Below the pieces are notes generated by a model. It was not told the DNA's origin and did no database searches. It saw only the letters and a program-made list of their open reading frames with translations. This document shows positions 35,462 to 44,097 of a stretch of DNA of 45,300 nucleotides, piece after piece; within the stretch, counting starts at the first letter, position 1, and every line of letters begins with the position of its first letter. This DNA comes from Streptomyces alboflavus (GTDB lineage: Bacteria; Actinomycetota; Actinomycetes; Streptomycetales; Streptomycetaceae). The stretch is from assembly GCF_000716675.1 (NCBI RefSeq), contig NZ_JNXT01000065.1, forward strand, positions 1-45,300, read 5' to 3'. The translations under genes and the position numbers were made by a program.

Positions 35462-36361
35462 TCACTTCACCGGCGTGAAGTCCCGCGCCCCGATGTACTC
35501 GGGCCGCCGCACCGGCGCCGCGAACGGCTCGACCGCGGTGTTCTCCACGCTGTTGAAGACGAGGAAGACGTTCGAGCGCGGGTAGGGCGTGATGTTGTCG
35601 CCGGAGCCGTGCATGGCGTTGCAGTCGAACCAGGTCGCCGAGCCCGCCTCGCCGGTGAACAGACGGATGCCGTACTCCCCGGCGAGCTTGGTCAGCGCCT
35701 CGTCGGACGGCGTGCCCGCGTCCTGCATCTGCAGGGACTTCTTGTAGTTGTCCCGCGGCGTCTCGCCCGCGCAGCCGAGGAACGTCCGGTGCGAGCCGGG
35801 CATGATCATGAGCCCGCCGTTGGTGTCGTGGTTCTTGGTGAGCGCGATCGACACCGACACGGTCCGCATGTTCGCGAGGCCGTCCTCCGCGTGCCAGGTC
35901 TCGAAGTCCGAGTGCCAGTAGAAGCCCGACGCCCCGAACCCCGGCTTGACGTTGATCCGGGACTGGTGGACGTACACGTCGGAGCCGAGGATCTGGCGGG
36001 CCCTGCCGACCACGCGCGGGTCGGCGGCGAGGCGGGCGAAGACCTCGCTGATCCGGTGCACCTCGAAGATGGACCGGACCTCCTGGGAGCGCGGCTCGAC
36101 GATGGAGCGCTCGTCCGCGCGCATCACCGGGTCGCTCACGAGCCGCTCCAACTCCGCGTGGTACTCCGTGACTTCCGCGGGAGTGAGCAGCTGCTCGACG
36201 GCCCGGAAGCCGTCACGTTCGAACCCCGCCAGGTCCTCGCCGGTGAAGGGCCCCGGCGTACCCGGCGTGGACCACACCACGGGGTCCTTGCGCTCGATGA
36301 GGACCTCTTCGGCGCCTCGGGTCGGGTACAGGTCGGCGGTGCGTCCGGGTGCGGTGGTCAT
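35462..36361 (-). CDS. ectD: Ectoine hydroxylase
   Basis: A 299-aa Fe(II)/2-oxoglutarate dioxygenase that makes 5-hydroxyectoine. The EctD signature FYWHSDFETWHAEDGLANMR holds the iron His and Asp of the HxD motif; MPGSHRTFLGCAGETPRDNY and later NAMHGSGDNITPYPRSNVFL supply the distal His and the 2-oxoglutarate Arg. Length and motifs are complete. Last gene of ectABCD, 64 bp after ectC, ending at a strong hairpin. Cytosolic; activity depends on O2 and 2-oxoglutarate. Confidence 0.97.
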   Translation of the reverse strand: MTTAPGRTADLYPTRGAEEVLIERKDPVVWSTPGTPGPFTGEDLAGFERDGFRAVEQLLTPAEVTEYHAELERLVSDPVMRADERSIVEPRSQEVRSIFEVHRISEVFARLAADPRVVGRARQILGSDVYVHQSRINVKPGFGASGFYWHSDFETWHAEDGLANMRTVSVSIALTKNHDTNGGLMIMPGSHRTFLGCAGETPRDNYKKSLQMQDAGTPSDEALTKLAGEYGIRLFTGEAGSATWFDCNAMHGSGDNITPYPRSNVFLVFNSVENTAVEPFAAPVRRPEYIGARDFTPVK

Positions 36362-36425
36362 GGTGTTGCCTGCCTCTCCTCTCTCGTACGGCCCTGTGCG
36401 GGATTGCCTTGCCGCAGCGTGCGGT

Positions 36426-36830
36426 TCAGACCGTCTCCGGCTCCGTGAGCAGCGGGTACACGCCGTTCTCGTCGTGGTCCTCGCGGCCCGTCACCGGCGG
36501 GTTGAACACGCACAGGCAGCGGAAGTCCTTCTTGATGCGCATGGTGTGCTTCTCGTGCCCGTCGAGCAGATACATCGTTCCCGGCGTGATGGTGAACTTC
36601 TCGCCGGTCTCGTCGTTGGTCAGCTCGGCCTCGCCCTCGGTGCAGACGACGGCCTCGATGTGGTTGGCGTACCACATGGAGGTCTCCGTACCGGCGTAGA
36701 GCACGGTCTCGTGCAGCGAGAAGCCGACGCGCTCCTTGGCGAGCACGATGCGCTTGCTCTCCCAGGTGCCCGACGCGGCCTTGACGTGCCGGTCGGTGCC
36801 TTCAATGTCCTTGAACGAGCGGACGATCAC
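36426..36830 (-). CDS. ectC: L-ectoine synthase
   Basis: A 134-aa cupin that cyclises N-gamma-acetyl-diaminobutyrate to ectoine. Family features: [18 protein letters not shown] at the start, [35 protein letters not shown] and [16 protein letters not shown] with metal-binding residues. GTG start at 36830, with AAGGAAA upstream. 39 bp downstream of ectB. The length is normal for the family. Confidence 0.97.
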   Translation of the reverse strand: MIVRSFKDIEGTDRHVKAASGTWESKRIVLAKERVGFSLHETVLYAGTETSMWYANHIEAVVCTEGEAELTNDETGEKFTITPGTMYLLDGHEKHTMRIKKDFRCLCVFNPPVTGREDHDENGVYPLLTEPETV

Positions 36831-36869
36831 GGTGAGTCGTTTCCTTGTCTGTGCGTGCGGTGTGCGTGG

Positions 36870-38141
36870 TCAGGCGGTCTCGCGGACCGCGCGGGCGAGC
36901 GTGCGCAGGCCCTCGTCGAGCTCCTCGGCCGTGATGGTGAGGGCCGGGAGCAGCTTGACGACCTCGCTCTCGGGTCCCGATGTCTCGATGAGCAGGCCGA
37001 GCTCGAAGGCGCGCTTGGCGATGGCGCCCGCGCGCGGCTTGTCACGGAACTCGATGCCCCAGACCAGGCCGCGGCCGCGGTACTCCACGATGGCGTCGCC
37101 GTTCTCGTCGGCGATCGCGACCAGGGCCTGCTCGATCTGCTCACCGCGGGCCTGGGTCTGCTTCTCCATGGCCGAGCCGTCGGCCCAGTACGTCTCCAGG
37201 GCGGCGGCCGCCGTGACGAACGCCGGGTTGTTGCCGCGGAAGGTGCCGTTGTGCTCGCCCGGCTCCCACACGTCAAGCTCGGGCTTGAACAGGCAGAGCG
37301 ACATGGGCAGGCCGTAGCCGCTGATGGACTTGGACACCGTCACGATGTCCGGCACGATGCCCGCCTCCTCGAAGGAGAAGAAGGGGCCGGTGCGGCCGCA
37401 GCCCATCTGGATGTCGTCGACGATCAGCAGCATGTCCCAGCGCTTGCAGACGTCGGCGAGCTGCCGCAGCCACTCGGCGCGCGCGACATTGATGCCGCCC
37501 TCGCCCTGGACCGTCTCCACGATCACGGCGGCGGGCTGGTTCAGGCCCGACCCTGAGTCCTCCAGGAGGCGCTCGAACCAGATGAAGTCGGGGGTGCGCC
37601 CGTCCAGGTAGTTGTCGAACGGCATCGGCGTGCCGTGCACCAGCGGGATGCCCGCGCCCGCCCGCTTGAAGGCGTTGCCGGTCACCGCGAGCGAGCCGAG
37701 CGACATGCCGTGGAAGGCGTTGGTGAAGGACACGATCGACTCGCGGCCCTTGACCTTGCGGGCCAGCTTCAGCGCGGACTCCACCGCGTTGGTGCCCGTC
37801 GGGCCCGGGAACATGACCTTGTACGGCAGGTCGCGCGGGCGCAGGATGACGTTCTGGAACGTCTCGAGGAAGGCGCGCTTGGCGGTCGTCGACATGTCGA
37901 GGCCGTGGGTGACGCCGTCCCGCTCGATGTAGTCGATCAGGGCGCGTTTCAGCACGGGGTTGTTGTGGCCGTAGTTGAGCGAGCCGGCCCCCGCGAAGAA
38001 GTCGAGGTACTCATGACCGTCCTCGTCGAACATGCGGCTGCCCTGCGCGCGGTCGAAGACAGTGGGCCAACCGCGGCAGTAGCTGCGCACCTCCGACTCC
38101 AGGGTCTCGAAGACGCTCAGGTCGGGCTGGGTGATGGTCAC
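36870..38141 (-). CDS. ectB: Diaminobutyrate-2-oxoglutarate transaminase
   Basis: A 423-aa class III aminotransferase converting aspartate semialdehyde to 2,4-diaminobutyrate with glutamate as amino donor. It starts VTITQPDLSVFETLESEVRS, with FFAGAGSLNYGHNNP, FPGPTGTNAVESALKLARKV, and the PLP-Lys segment TVSKSISGYGLPMSLCLF preceded by IVDDIQMGCGRTG. GTG 38141 has AGGAG seven bases upstream; the frame is open further back but that part has no family similarity. 109 bp downstream of ectA. Confidence 0.96.
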   Translation of the reverse strand: MTITQPDLSVFETLESEVRSYCRGWPTVFDRAQGSRMFDEDGHEYLDFFAGAGSLNYGHNNPVLKRALIDYIERDGVTHGLDMSTTAKRAFLETFQNVILRPRDLPYKVMFPGPTGTNAVESALKLARKVKGRESIVSFTNAFHGMSLGSLAVTGNAFKRAGAGIPLVHGTPMPFDNYLDGRTPDFIWFERLLEDSGSGLNQPAAVIVETVQGEGGINVARAEWLRQLADVCKRWDMLLIVDDIQMGCGRTGPFFSFEEAGIVPDIVTVSKSISGYGLPMSLCLFKPELDVWEPGEHNGTFRGNNPAFVTAAAALETYWADGSAMEKQTQARGEQIEQALVAIADENGDAIVEYRGRGLVWGIEFRDKPRAGAIAKRAFELGLLIETSGPESEVVKLLPALTITAEELDEGLRTLARAVRETA

Positions 38142-38250
38142 AGCGGATCTCCTGGGAGATGGATTGATCGTGAGGGGCTTGAGTGGACTGGGATCGTGCC
38201 GGGGGCATGTGACGGTGCGTCGGGCCTCCGGCGGCGCGGCTGCCGGCCGG

Positions 38251-38808
38251 TCAGCGGAACAGTGGGGCGATGTCGTACAGGACCTCGGGCTCGTGCCCGC
38301 CGTCGTCGCCGGGAAACAGGGCCGCGTCGAACAGCACGGTCCGCTCGACGCGGGCGCCGTGGCGCTCGGCGAACGAGGTGAACAGGCGCTCGGAGGCGGT
38401 GTTGCCCGGGGAGATGGTCGTCTCCAGGGCGTCGAACCCGGGGCGGGCGGCGACCTTCGCGGCGAGCCCGTCGAGCAGCGCACCGGCGAGGCCGCGGCCA
38501 CGCTGCGCGTGGTCGACGGCCACCTGCCAGACCACCAGGGTGCGCGGCTTGTCGGGGCGGAGGTAGCCGGTCATGAACCCGACGGGCTCGCCGCCCGCGT
38601 CCCTGGCCACGACGGAGGTCGCCGCGAAGTCGCGGCACCACAGCAGGTAGCTGTACGAGGAGTTCAGGTCGAGGACCTTCGAGTCGCGGGCGATCCGCCA
38701 GATCGCGGCGCCGTCGGCGACGTCGGGGCTGTCGAGCCGCAGGCCCTCGGGCATTTCTCGGAATTTCGCTTGCAGGTCGGTCGGTAGATCGGCTTGTGCA
38801 GCGGTCAT
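38251..38808 (-). CDS. ectA: L-2,4-diaminobutyrate N-gamma-acetyltransferase
   Basis: A 185-aa GNAT acetyltransferase. RLDSPDVADGAAIWRIARDS, LDLNSSYSYLLWCRDFAATS and VDHAQRGRGLAGALLDGL (acetyl-CoA loop, Q/RxxGxG/A type) match EctA. It acetylates diaminobutyrate, the second step of ectoine synthesis. ATG 38808 gives the normal N-terminus MTAAQADLPTDL; no Shine-Dalgarno sequence is visible, so the message may be leaderless or start with a weak site. First gene of ectABCD, so the osmotic and heat control expected of this operon must act in the region to its right. Confidence 0.95.
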   Translation of the reverse strand: MTAAQADLPTDLQAKFREMPEGLRLDSPDVADGAAIWRIARDSKVLDLNSSYSYLLWCRDFAATSVVARDAGGEPVGFMTGYLRPDKPRTLVVWQVAVDHAQRGRGLAGALLDGLAAKVAARPGFDALETTISPGNTASERLFTSFAERHGARVERTVLFDAALFPGDDGGHEPEVLYDIAPLFR

Positions 38809-39217
38809 GCGGATTGAATTTACCGAGCAATTTCTGGGATTGCATCGGGGGAAGGGGTTACGCGCGGCGCTTCCATGTGTTATCACGCAGGCGCGGGCGC
38901 CCGCACGAAAAGCCAGGGTTTTGTGGCGGTATTGCCTGATTTATTTCCGACAAAACGGGCTTGCTGTGGAGTGCGTCACAGTGGCGTAATCCCGATGAGA
39001 CGTGCCCGAATTACGGCGCTTGGTGCTGGCGAAACCTTAGTGTTTAGGGTCTCGGAAACCGGGCAGAAGAATACGGGAAGCTGCACTCATAAAGAATTCA
39101 TGAAAGCGCACGGGGTAATTGCCCTGGAGCGCTTTATCGCGGTGCGTGAATCGCGATTCCCGGCGGTGCCGGACGGGCCGTCCCGGAGGGAAGAGCCCGA
39201 CCGGCGCTCACCCAGGC
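38809..39217 (-). promoter_or_regulatory. Long, relatively A/T-rich upstream region of ectABCD
   Basis: About 400 bp without a convincing gene, visibly richer in A/T than the surroundings. On the minus strand TTGTCG and GATAAC-like stretches could be promoter parts, but no pair is compelling. Dyads include GCGGGCGCCCGC (38893-38904) and GAATCGCGATTC (39148-39159), both perfect. An osmoresponsive promoter is expected here; a small RNA cannot be excluded. It also follows the 3' end of the aminotransferase gene at 39218, which is transcribed towards it. Confidence 0.5.
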
Positions 39218-40318
39218 CTACGCCCAGATCTCCGTGACGGCACGCCGGGCCGCCTCCAGGTCAACGCCGAGTCCCGCCTCACCCATCGCCGCACCGAGCG
39301 CCGCAAGGGACGCGTGCACCACGCCCCGCGTCGCGTCCGGGCCGTAGTGGTTGACCCGGATCATCTCCTTGGCCAGCGCGCCCCCGCCCGCCACCAGCGG
39401 AAGCACCGGGTCGGCCGCCAGCGCCCGCGCCACCAGGTCGGAGGCGTCCACGCCCCGCGGCGCCCGCAGCGTCGTCGCGACCGGCGCGGCGTCCGCGGCC
39501 TCGTACACGTACGGCTCCAGACCGCCGCCGAGCGCGAGGGCGCCCGCGCGCGTCGCCGTCGCCGCCGTCGCGTGCCGCACCGTCAGCGCGGCCAGGCCCT
39601 CCGCCTCGATGCGCTCCACACACGCCTCCAGGGCCAGCATCTCCAGCTGCGCCGGGGCGTGCAGAAGCGCCTTGCGGCCGCCGTCGATCCACCGCTCCTT
39701 CCAGTCCAGGAGGGAGAGGTACGAGCGGCGCGGGGCCTCGGGGTTGGCGGCCATGCGCTGCCAGGCGCGCTCGCTCACCGACACCGCCGACACACCCGCG
39801 GGACCGCCCATGGCCTTCTGCGCGCCGATCACGCACAGGTCCACGCCCCACGCGTCAGGGAGCAGCGGCTCGGCGGCCACCGACGCCACCGCGTCCAGCA
39901 TGAACAGCGCGCCGTGCGCCCGTACGACCTCCCCGATCTCCGCCACCGGATTGGTGTTGCCGGTCGCCGCCTCCGCGTGCACCAGGGACACGAAGTCGAT
40001 GTCCGGGTGCTCCGCGAAGGCCGCCTCGACCTGCGCGGCCGTCACGGCGGTGTGGAACGGCACCGCGAGGTCCACGACGCTCGCGCCGCAGTCCCGCAGC
40101 CAGTTCCCGAAGGTCTGCCCGTACGGACCGGTGATCACGTTCAGGGCCTTCGTGCCGGGCCGGGCGGCGCCCCTGATGCAGCCCTCCAGGGGCAGCAGCG
40201 CCTCGCCCTGCATGATCACGACGTCCTGCTCGGTGTCCAGGAGCCGGGCCACCCGGTCCTCGATGGCGGCGAAATGCGCGGCGCCGAGCGGCGCCAGGTC
40301 AAGGAAGGGGTGGGTCAC
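39218..40318 (-). CDS. Class V aminotransferase (alanine/serine-glyoxylate type)
   Basis: A 366-aa PLP enzyme. MQGEALLPLEGCIRGAARPG near the N-terminus binds the substrate side; VSLVHAEAATGNTNPVAEIG and LFMLDAVASVAAEPLL provide the PLP Asp, and DLCVIGAQKAMGGPAGVSAV carries the Schiff-base Lys. The pattern matches the alanine-glyoxylate/serine-pyruvate/pyridoxamine-pyruvate branch. ATG 40318. Not obviously in an operon; divergent from the amidohydrolase. The amino donor cannot be predicted from sequence alone. Confidence 0.9.
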   Translation of the reverse strand: MTHPFLDLAPLGAAHFAAIEDRVARLLDTEQDVVIMQGEALLPLEGCIRGAARPGTKALNVITGPYGQTFGNWLRDCGASVVDLAVPFHTAVTAAQVEAAFAEHPDIDFVSLVHAEAATGNTNPVAEIGEVVRAHGALFMLDAVASVAAEPLLPDAWGVDLCVIGAQKAMGGPAGVSAVSVSERAWQRMAANPEAPRRSYLSLLDWKERWIDGGRKALLHAPAQLEMLALEACVERIEAEGLAALTVRHATAATATRAGALALGGGLEPYVYEAADAAPVATTLRAPRGVDASDLVARALAADPVLPLVAGGGALAKEMIRVNHYGPDATRGVVHASLAALGAAMGEAGLGVDLEAARRAVTEIWA

Positions 40319-40462
40319 GCTGCTGCTCGCTTCGGTAACGGGGTCTCTACGGCGGGTCGGTGAGGCGGCCGCGGGGCTCGGCCCCCGGTCTCTCGCCGTC
40401 GAGCGTACCCACCGCCCCCGTCAGCCCTGTCGCCTCCCACGCTGCTGTCTAAGCTGACGCAC

Positions 40463-41551
40463 ATGAGCGAACGCGCGGTGCTGCACGTGAAGGGGCGGGT
40501 GCTCGTAGGGCCCGAGGACGTACGCGACGAGCTGTGGGTGGTCGGCGGGCGGGTGACCTACCGGCGGCCCGCCGCCGGGGACGTGCTCACCGTCCGGGGG
40601 TGGGCGCTGCCCGGCCTCGTCGACGCGCACTGCCACGTCGGCCTCGACGCCCACGGGCCCGTCGCGCCGGACGTCGCCGAGAAGCAGGCCCTCACCGACC
40701 GCGACGCGGGCGCCCTGCTCCTGCGCGACGCGGGCTCGCCCTCCGACACCCGCTGGATCGACGACCGCGAGGACCTGCCGAAGATCATCCGGGCCGGGCG
40801 GCACATCGCGCGGACCCGGCGCTACATCCGCAACTACGCCCACGAGATCGAGCCCGACGACCTCGTCGCCTACGTCGCCCGTGAGGCGCGGCGCGGTGAC
40901 GGGTGGGTCAAGCTCGTCGGTGACTGGATCGACCGTGACGCCGGGGACCTCACCGCCTGCTGGCCGCGTGGTGCCGTCGAGGCCGCCATCGCCGAGGCCC
41001 ATCGGCTCGGGGCCCGGGTCACCGCCCACTGCTTCGCCGAGGACTCCCTCCGGGATCTCGTCGAGGCCGGCATCGACTGCGTCGAGCACGCCACCGGGCT
41101 CACCGATGACACCATCCCCCTCTTCGCCTCCCGCGGTGTCGCCATCGTGCCCACCCTCGTCAACATCGCGACCTTCCCGCGCCTCGCCGACGGTGGCGAG
41201 GCGAAGTTTCCCCGCTGGTCCGCCCATATGCGGCGGCTCCACGCCCGCCGCTACGACACCGTCCGTGCCGCCTACGACGCCGGAGTCCCCGTCTACGCCG
41301 GCACCGACGCCGGCGGGGCCCTCGCCCACGGCCTCATCGCCGGGGAGGTCGCCGAGCTCACCAAGGCCGGGATTCCGGCCGTCGAGGCGCTGTCCTCCGC
41401 CGTGTGGCGTGCGCGGGCCTGGCTGGGGCGCCCCGGGCTCGTCGAGGGCGCTCCGGCGGACCTCGTCGTGTACGCGGACGATCCCCGGGCCGACGTCCGG
41501 GTCCTCGCCGCGCCCTCCGCGGTGGTGGTGAACGGGCGGGTGGTGGGCTGA
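40463..41551 (+). CDS. Metal-dependent amidohydrolase
   Basis: A 362-aa enzyme of the amidohydrolase superfamily. Metal ligands are visible: LPGLVDAHCHVGLDAH (HxH), WVKLVGDWID (candidate carbamylated Lys), GARVTAHCFAED (His), CVEHATG (His) and VYAGTDAGGALAHG (Asp). The flanking beta-sandwich parts (HVKGRVLVGP at the start, DLVVYADDPRADVRVLAAPS at the end) resemble imidazolonepropionase/prolidase-like members. No signal peptide, so cytosolic. The substrate, an amide or cyclic amide, is unknown. Followed by the repeat-rich island. Confidence 0.9.
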   Translation: MSERAVLHVKGRVLVGPEDVRDELWVVGGRVTYRRPAAGDVLTVRGWALPGLVDAHCHVGLDAHGPVAPDVAEKQALTDRDAGALLLRDAGSPSDTRWIDDREDLPKIIRAGRHIARTRRYIRNYAHEIEPDDLVAYVAREARRGDGWVKLVGDWIDRDAGDLTACWPRGAVEAAIAEAHRLGARVTAHCFAEDSLRDLVEAGIDCVEHATGLTDDTIPLFASRGVAIVPTLVNIATFPRLADGGEAKFPRWSAHMRRLHARRYDTVRAAYDAGVPVYAGTDAGGALAHGLIAGEVAELTKAGIPAVEALSSAVWRARAWLGRPGLVEGAPADLVVYADDPRADVRVLAAPSAVVVNGRVVG

Positions 41552-41561
41552 GGCGGCGCCC

Positions 41562-41745
41562 TGCCGGGGGCTCCCCAACCCCACCCCTTCCCGAACCCGG
41601 GGCTCCGCCCCGGACCCCGTATCGACGCTCCGCGCCTCGTCCTCAAACGCCGGACGGGCTGGAAGGGGTGGGGGTTCCGTGCGGGTGGGACGGGCCCCCG
41701 CCGAAGTCGGCGCTGCGCGCCTCGTCCTCAAGCGCCGGACGGGCT
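41562..41745. repeat. Dispersed GC-rich repeats after the amidohydrolase gene
   Basis: One complete copy (about 41562-41662: CTGCCGGGGGCTCCCCAACC, then CCCCTTCCCGAACCCGGGG, then GCCTCGTCCTCAAACGCCGG) and a partial second copy (41708-41745). The same modules recur, often inverted, at 42240-42335, 45039-45124 and 45174-45280. No coding potential. Confidence 0.75.
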
Positions 41746-41746
41746 G

Positions 41747-42190
41747 GAAATAGCGCCGGGGTGGGCTGGAGGGCTCCCTGGGTGGGCGGGGAATGTCGCC
41801 GGGGTGGTCGGGGAACGTCGCCGGGGTGGTCGGAAACTTCCCCGGGGTGGTCGGAAACTTCCCTGGGGTGGGCGGAGACGTCCCCGGGGCGGTCGGAACC
41901 TCTCCGGGGTGGGGGAGAAGTCCCCCGGGTGGTCGGAAACTTCTCCGGAGTGGGCGGGAACTTCCCCTGGGCGGGCGGGAACGTCGCCGGGACGGCCGGG
42001 AGCATCCCGGGGCGGTCGGGAGCATCCCGGGGGTGGGCGGAAGCATCCCGGGTCGGCCGGGACATCCGGGGGTGGCCGGGAGCATCGCGGAGCGGCGGGA
42101 GCATCCGGGGGTGGCCGGGAACATCCCGGGTCGGCCGGGAGTATCCGGGGCCGGGTGGGAGCATCCAGAGGTGGGCGGGAAGTGTGGGGG
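41747..42190. repeat. Degenerate ~21-bp tandem repeat array (~22 units)
   Basis: About 444 bp of adjoining units of 18-22 bp. The early consensus is near GAAACTTCCCCGGGGTGGTCG, changing toward GGAGCATCCCGGGGGTGGCC in the later half. Unit length varies, so no frame is kept and the open frames across it encode only Pro/Gly/Arg-rich repeats. No terminal repeats, no spacers, no CRISPR features. It fills the convergent gap between the amidohydrolase and the sulfatase. Confidence 0.85.
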
Positions 42191-42239
42191 CCTGAGGGTG
42201 CCGGGCTGTTGGTTAGTCGGGGGGAGTTGGGGCGGGTGG

Positions 42240-42335
42240 GTGGGGGAGAGCCCCTCCGGCGTTTGAGGAGCGGGGTCTGGGGCGGAGCCCCAGTTACGGG
42301 AAGGGGCGGGGTTGGGGAGCCTCCGGCAGGACCTC
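42240..42335. repeat. Inverted dispersed repeat overlapping the sulfatase 3' end
   Basis: The sequence CCTCCGGCGTTTGAGGAGCG, then CGGAGCCCCAGTTACGGGAA, then GGGGTTGGGGAGCCTCCGGC is the reverse complement of the 41562-41662 repeat. The last residues of the sulfatase (PEAPQPRPFP) and its stop are encoded by the repeat, so the gene end has been set by it. Confidence 0.7.
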
Positions 42336-43748
42336 CAACGGCGGGCGGCCCGGGACCAGGGTGCCGTCCGTGACGTAGCCCTCGGGGCGGCCGCTGAGTT
42401 CGGCGGTGAGGCGGGCTCGCCAGAGGGCCGCCGAGTCCGGGCGGGAGAGGGCCAGGTCACGGCGCTCCTGGGGATCGGAGGCCAGGTCGAAGAGCTGCTC
42501 GCGGCCGCTGCCGGAGAACCACACGTACTTCTCGCCCCCGTCGGTGACCCACTGCATGGACTCCCCGAAGAGGGCATGCTCGCCGTGCAGCCAGGGCCGG
42601 GGCGAGGGAAGAGGCTCACCCCGAGCCGCGGGAAGCAGGCTGTACCCGTCGAGACCGCCCGGCACGGGAAGACCCGCACAGTCGAGCAACGTCGGCATGA
42701 CGTCCCGCAGTTCGGCGAGGGAGTCGGGGACGACCCCGCCGGGGGGCAGCGCGCCGGGCGGCCCGGCGAGCAGCAGGGGCACCCGGGCGGACCCCTCGTA
42801 CGGATAGGCCTTCCGCCACAGCCGGTGCTCACCGAGCATCTCGCCGTGGTCGGAGGTGAAGCACACCCACGTGTCGTCCCCGAGCCCGAACTCGGCGAGC
42901 ACGGTGAGGAAGCGCTGGATCTGCTGGTCGATGTGGGCCATGTGGCCGTAGTAGCCGGCGCGGGCGCGCCGGACGGTCTCGGCGTCGTACGTCGCGTAGT
43001 TGGCGTCGGCCCGGCTGTCGTCGCGCCAGTGGGCGAGGGAGTCGGCCCAGTCGCCCACGACGGGATCCTCCTGGGGCACGCCGAGGAACTGCTCGAAGGC
43101 CCAGGCGGGCGGATCGTAGGGCGGATGGGGCCGGTGGAAGGAGAGGTGGAGGAGGAAGGGCGAGGTGACGTCGCGGCGGTAGAGGAAGTCGACGGCCTCG
43201 GTCACCACCCAGTTGGTGGGGTGCAGCGGCTCGGCCCGGGGCCAGGGGCGGGCCACGACGCTGTTGCAGTCGAGGCCGGTGTCGGCGTAGTCGGCGCCGG
43301 CGTGCTCGCCGGGCTGCCGTTCGAGCCAGGACAGGTAGTCGTCGTGGAAGCGCGGGTCGACCCGCCGGTCCCGGGCGGCGTGCAGGTACCCGTCGTGCAG
43401 GGTCACTTCGTCGAACCCGATGCGGTTGCGCTCCGGGAAAGCGTGCAACTTGCCGATGGCACGCGTCTGGTACCCGTGCCGCCCGAACTCGGAGGCCAGC
43501 GTGACCGGGTACTCCCACGGCACGCCGTCCCGGTAGCCGGTGCGGCGGTGCGAGGTCTGCGCGAGTCCGGTGTGCAGGGCGGCGCGGGCCGGGATGCACG
43601 ACGGCACCGCGGAGTACGCCTTGGCGAACCGGGCGCCCCGCCCCGCCAGTTGGTCCAGGTACGGCGTGCGGACCACGGGGTGCCCGGCGGCGGACAGGCA
43701 GTCGCCGCGCCACTGGTCTGCGGTGATCAGGACGACGTTGCGAGGCAT
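42294..43748 (-). CDS. Cys-type sulfatase
   Basis: A 484-aa alkaline-phosphatase-superfamily sulfatase. NVVLITADQWRGDCLS gives the calcium-binding Asp pair; PSCIPARAALHTG holds the C-x-P-x-R signature with Cys51, to be converted to formylglycine by a generating enzyme not in this window. Later FTSDHGEMLGEHRLWRKAYP supplies further metal and substrate residues. No signal peptide, so probably cytosolic. ATG 43748 has AGGAG four bases upstream; an earlier open frame lacks similarity. The substrate (choline sulphate, sugar or aryl sulphate) cannot be decided. Adjacent to, but divergent from, the LAETG protein. Confidence 0.92.
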   Translation of the reverse strand: MPRNVVLITADQWRGDCLSAAGHPVVRTPYLDQLAGRGARFAKAYSAVPSCIPARAALHTGLAQTSHRRTGYRDGVPWEYPVTLASEFGRHGYQTRAIGKLHAFPERNRIGFDEVTLHDGYLHAARDRRVDPRFHDDYLSWLERQPGEHAGADYADTGLDCNSVVARPWPRAEPLHPTNWVVTEAVDFLYRRDVTSPFLLHLSFHRPHPPYDPPAWAFEQFLGVPQEDPVVGDWADSLAHWRDDSRADANYATYDAETVRRARAGYYGHMAHIDQQIQRFLTVLAEFGLGDDTWVCFTSDHGEMLGEHRLWRKAYPYEGSARVPLLLAGPPGALPPGGVVPDSLAELRDVMPTLLDCAGLPVPGGLDGYSLLPAARGEPLPSPRPWLHGEHALFGESMQWVTDGGEKYVWFSGSGREQLFDLASDPQERRDLALSRPDSAALWRARLTAELSGRPEGYVTDGTLVPGRPPLEVLPEAPQPRPFP

Positions 43749-43795
43749 GCGGCTCCTGTTGACGGAGGGTGACGCGACGGGGTCCGGCTCGTTGT

Positions 43796-43825
43796 ACGTA
43801 ACTTTGCCCCGGCCCCGGCTGTCAA
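43796..43825 (-). promoter_or_regulatory. Promoter of the sulfatase gene
   Basis: TTGACA (43825-43820, a perfect -35), an 18-bp GC-rich spacer and TTACGT (43801-43796) lie about 50 bases before the sulfatase ATG on the minus strand. The -10 is weak but the position is right. Confidence 0.5.
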
Positions 43826-44097
43826 CGTGCCGATCACGCTTGTCACCGGCACGTGCGGGATGCGAGAGGCCTGAGGGAACGCCCGTGCCGACGGATTCGA
43901 ATACATCGGCGGAAACCTCTCCTTGGGGTGAACTCACGCCGCGTTGCTGACTGTTCACTCTCAGTGCGTAAAGATTCCGGGAGTCGGGAGGGCGCCGCCA
44001 GGCGCATTCCCGGCGTCCCTGGTGCCGCGCGCACGCGATGTCCCCGTGTGGCGTGCGCGGTCGGTACTTCCGTGACTCAAGTGAGGGTTCCACCACC

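Noticed and set aside
38875..39237. Small plus-strand frames upstream of ectA
   Set aside because: No ribosome sites and no protein-like composition; more likely part of the regulatory region.
41747..42190. CRISPR array
   Set aside because: Units adjoin without spacers, vary in length and drift in sequence; there are no cas genes.
40421..42832. Very long open frame on the minus strand (about 800 codons)
   Set aside because: It is antisense to the amidohydrolase gene and crosses the tandem repeat array; its translation is Pro/Arg-rich and has no family features.
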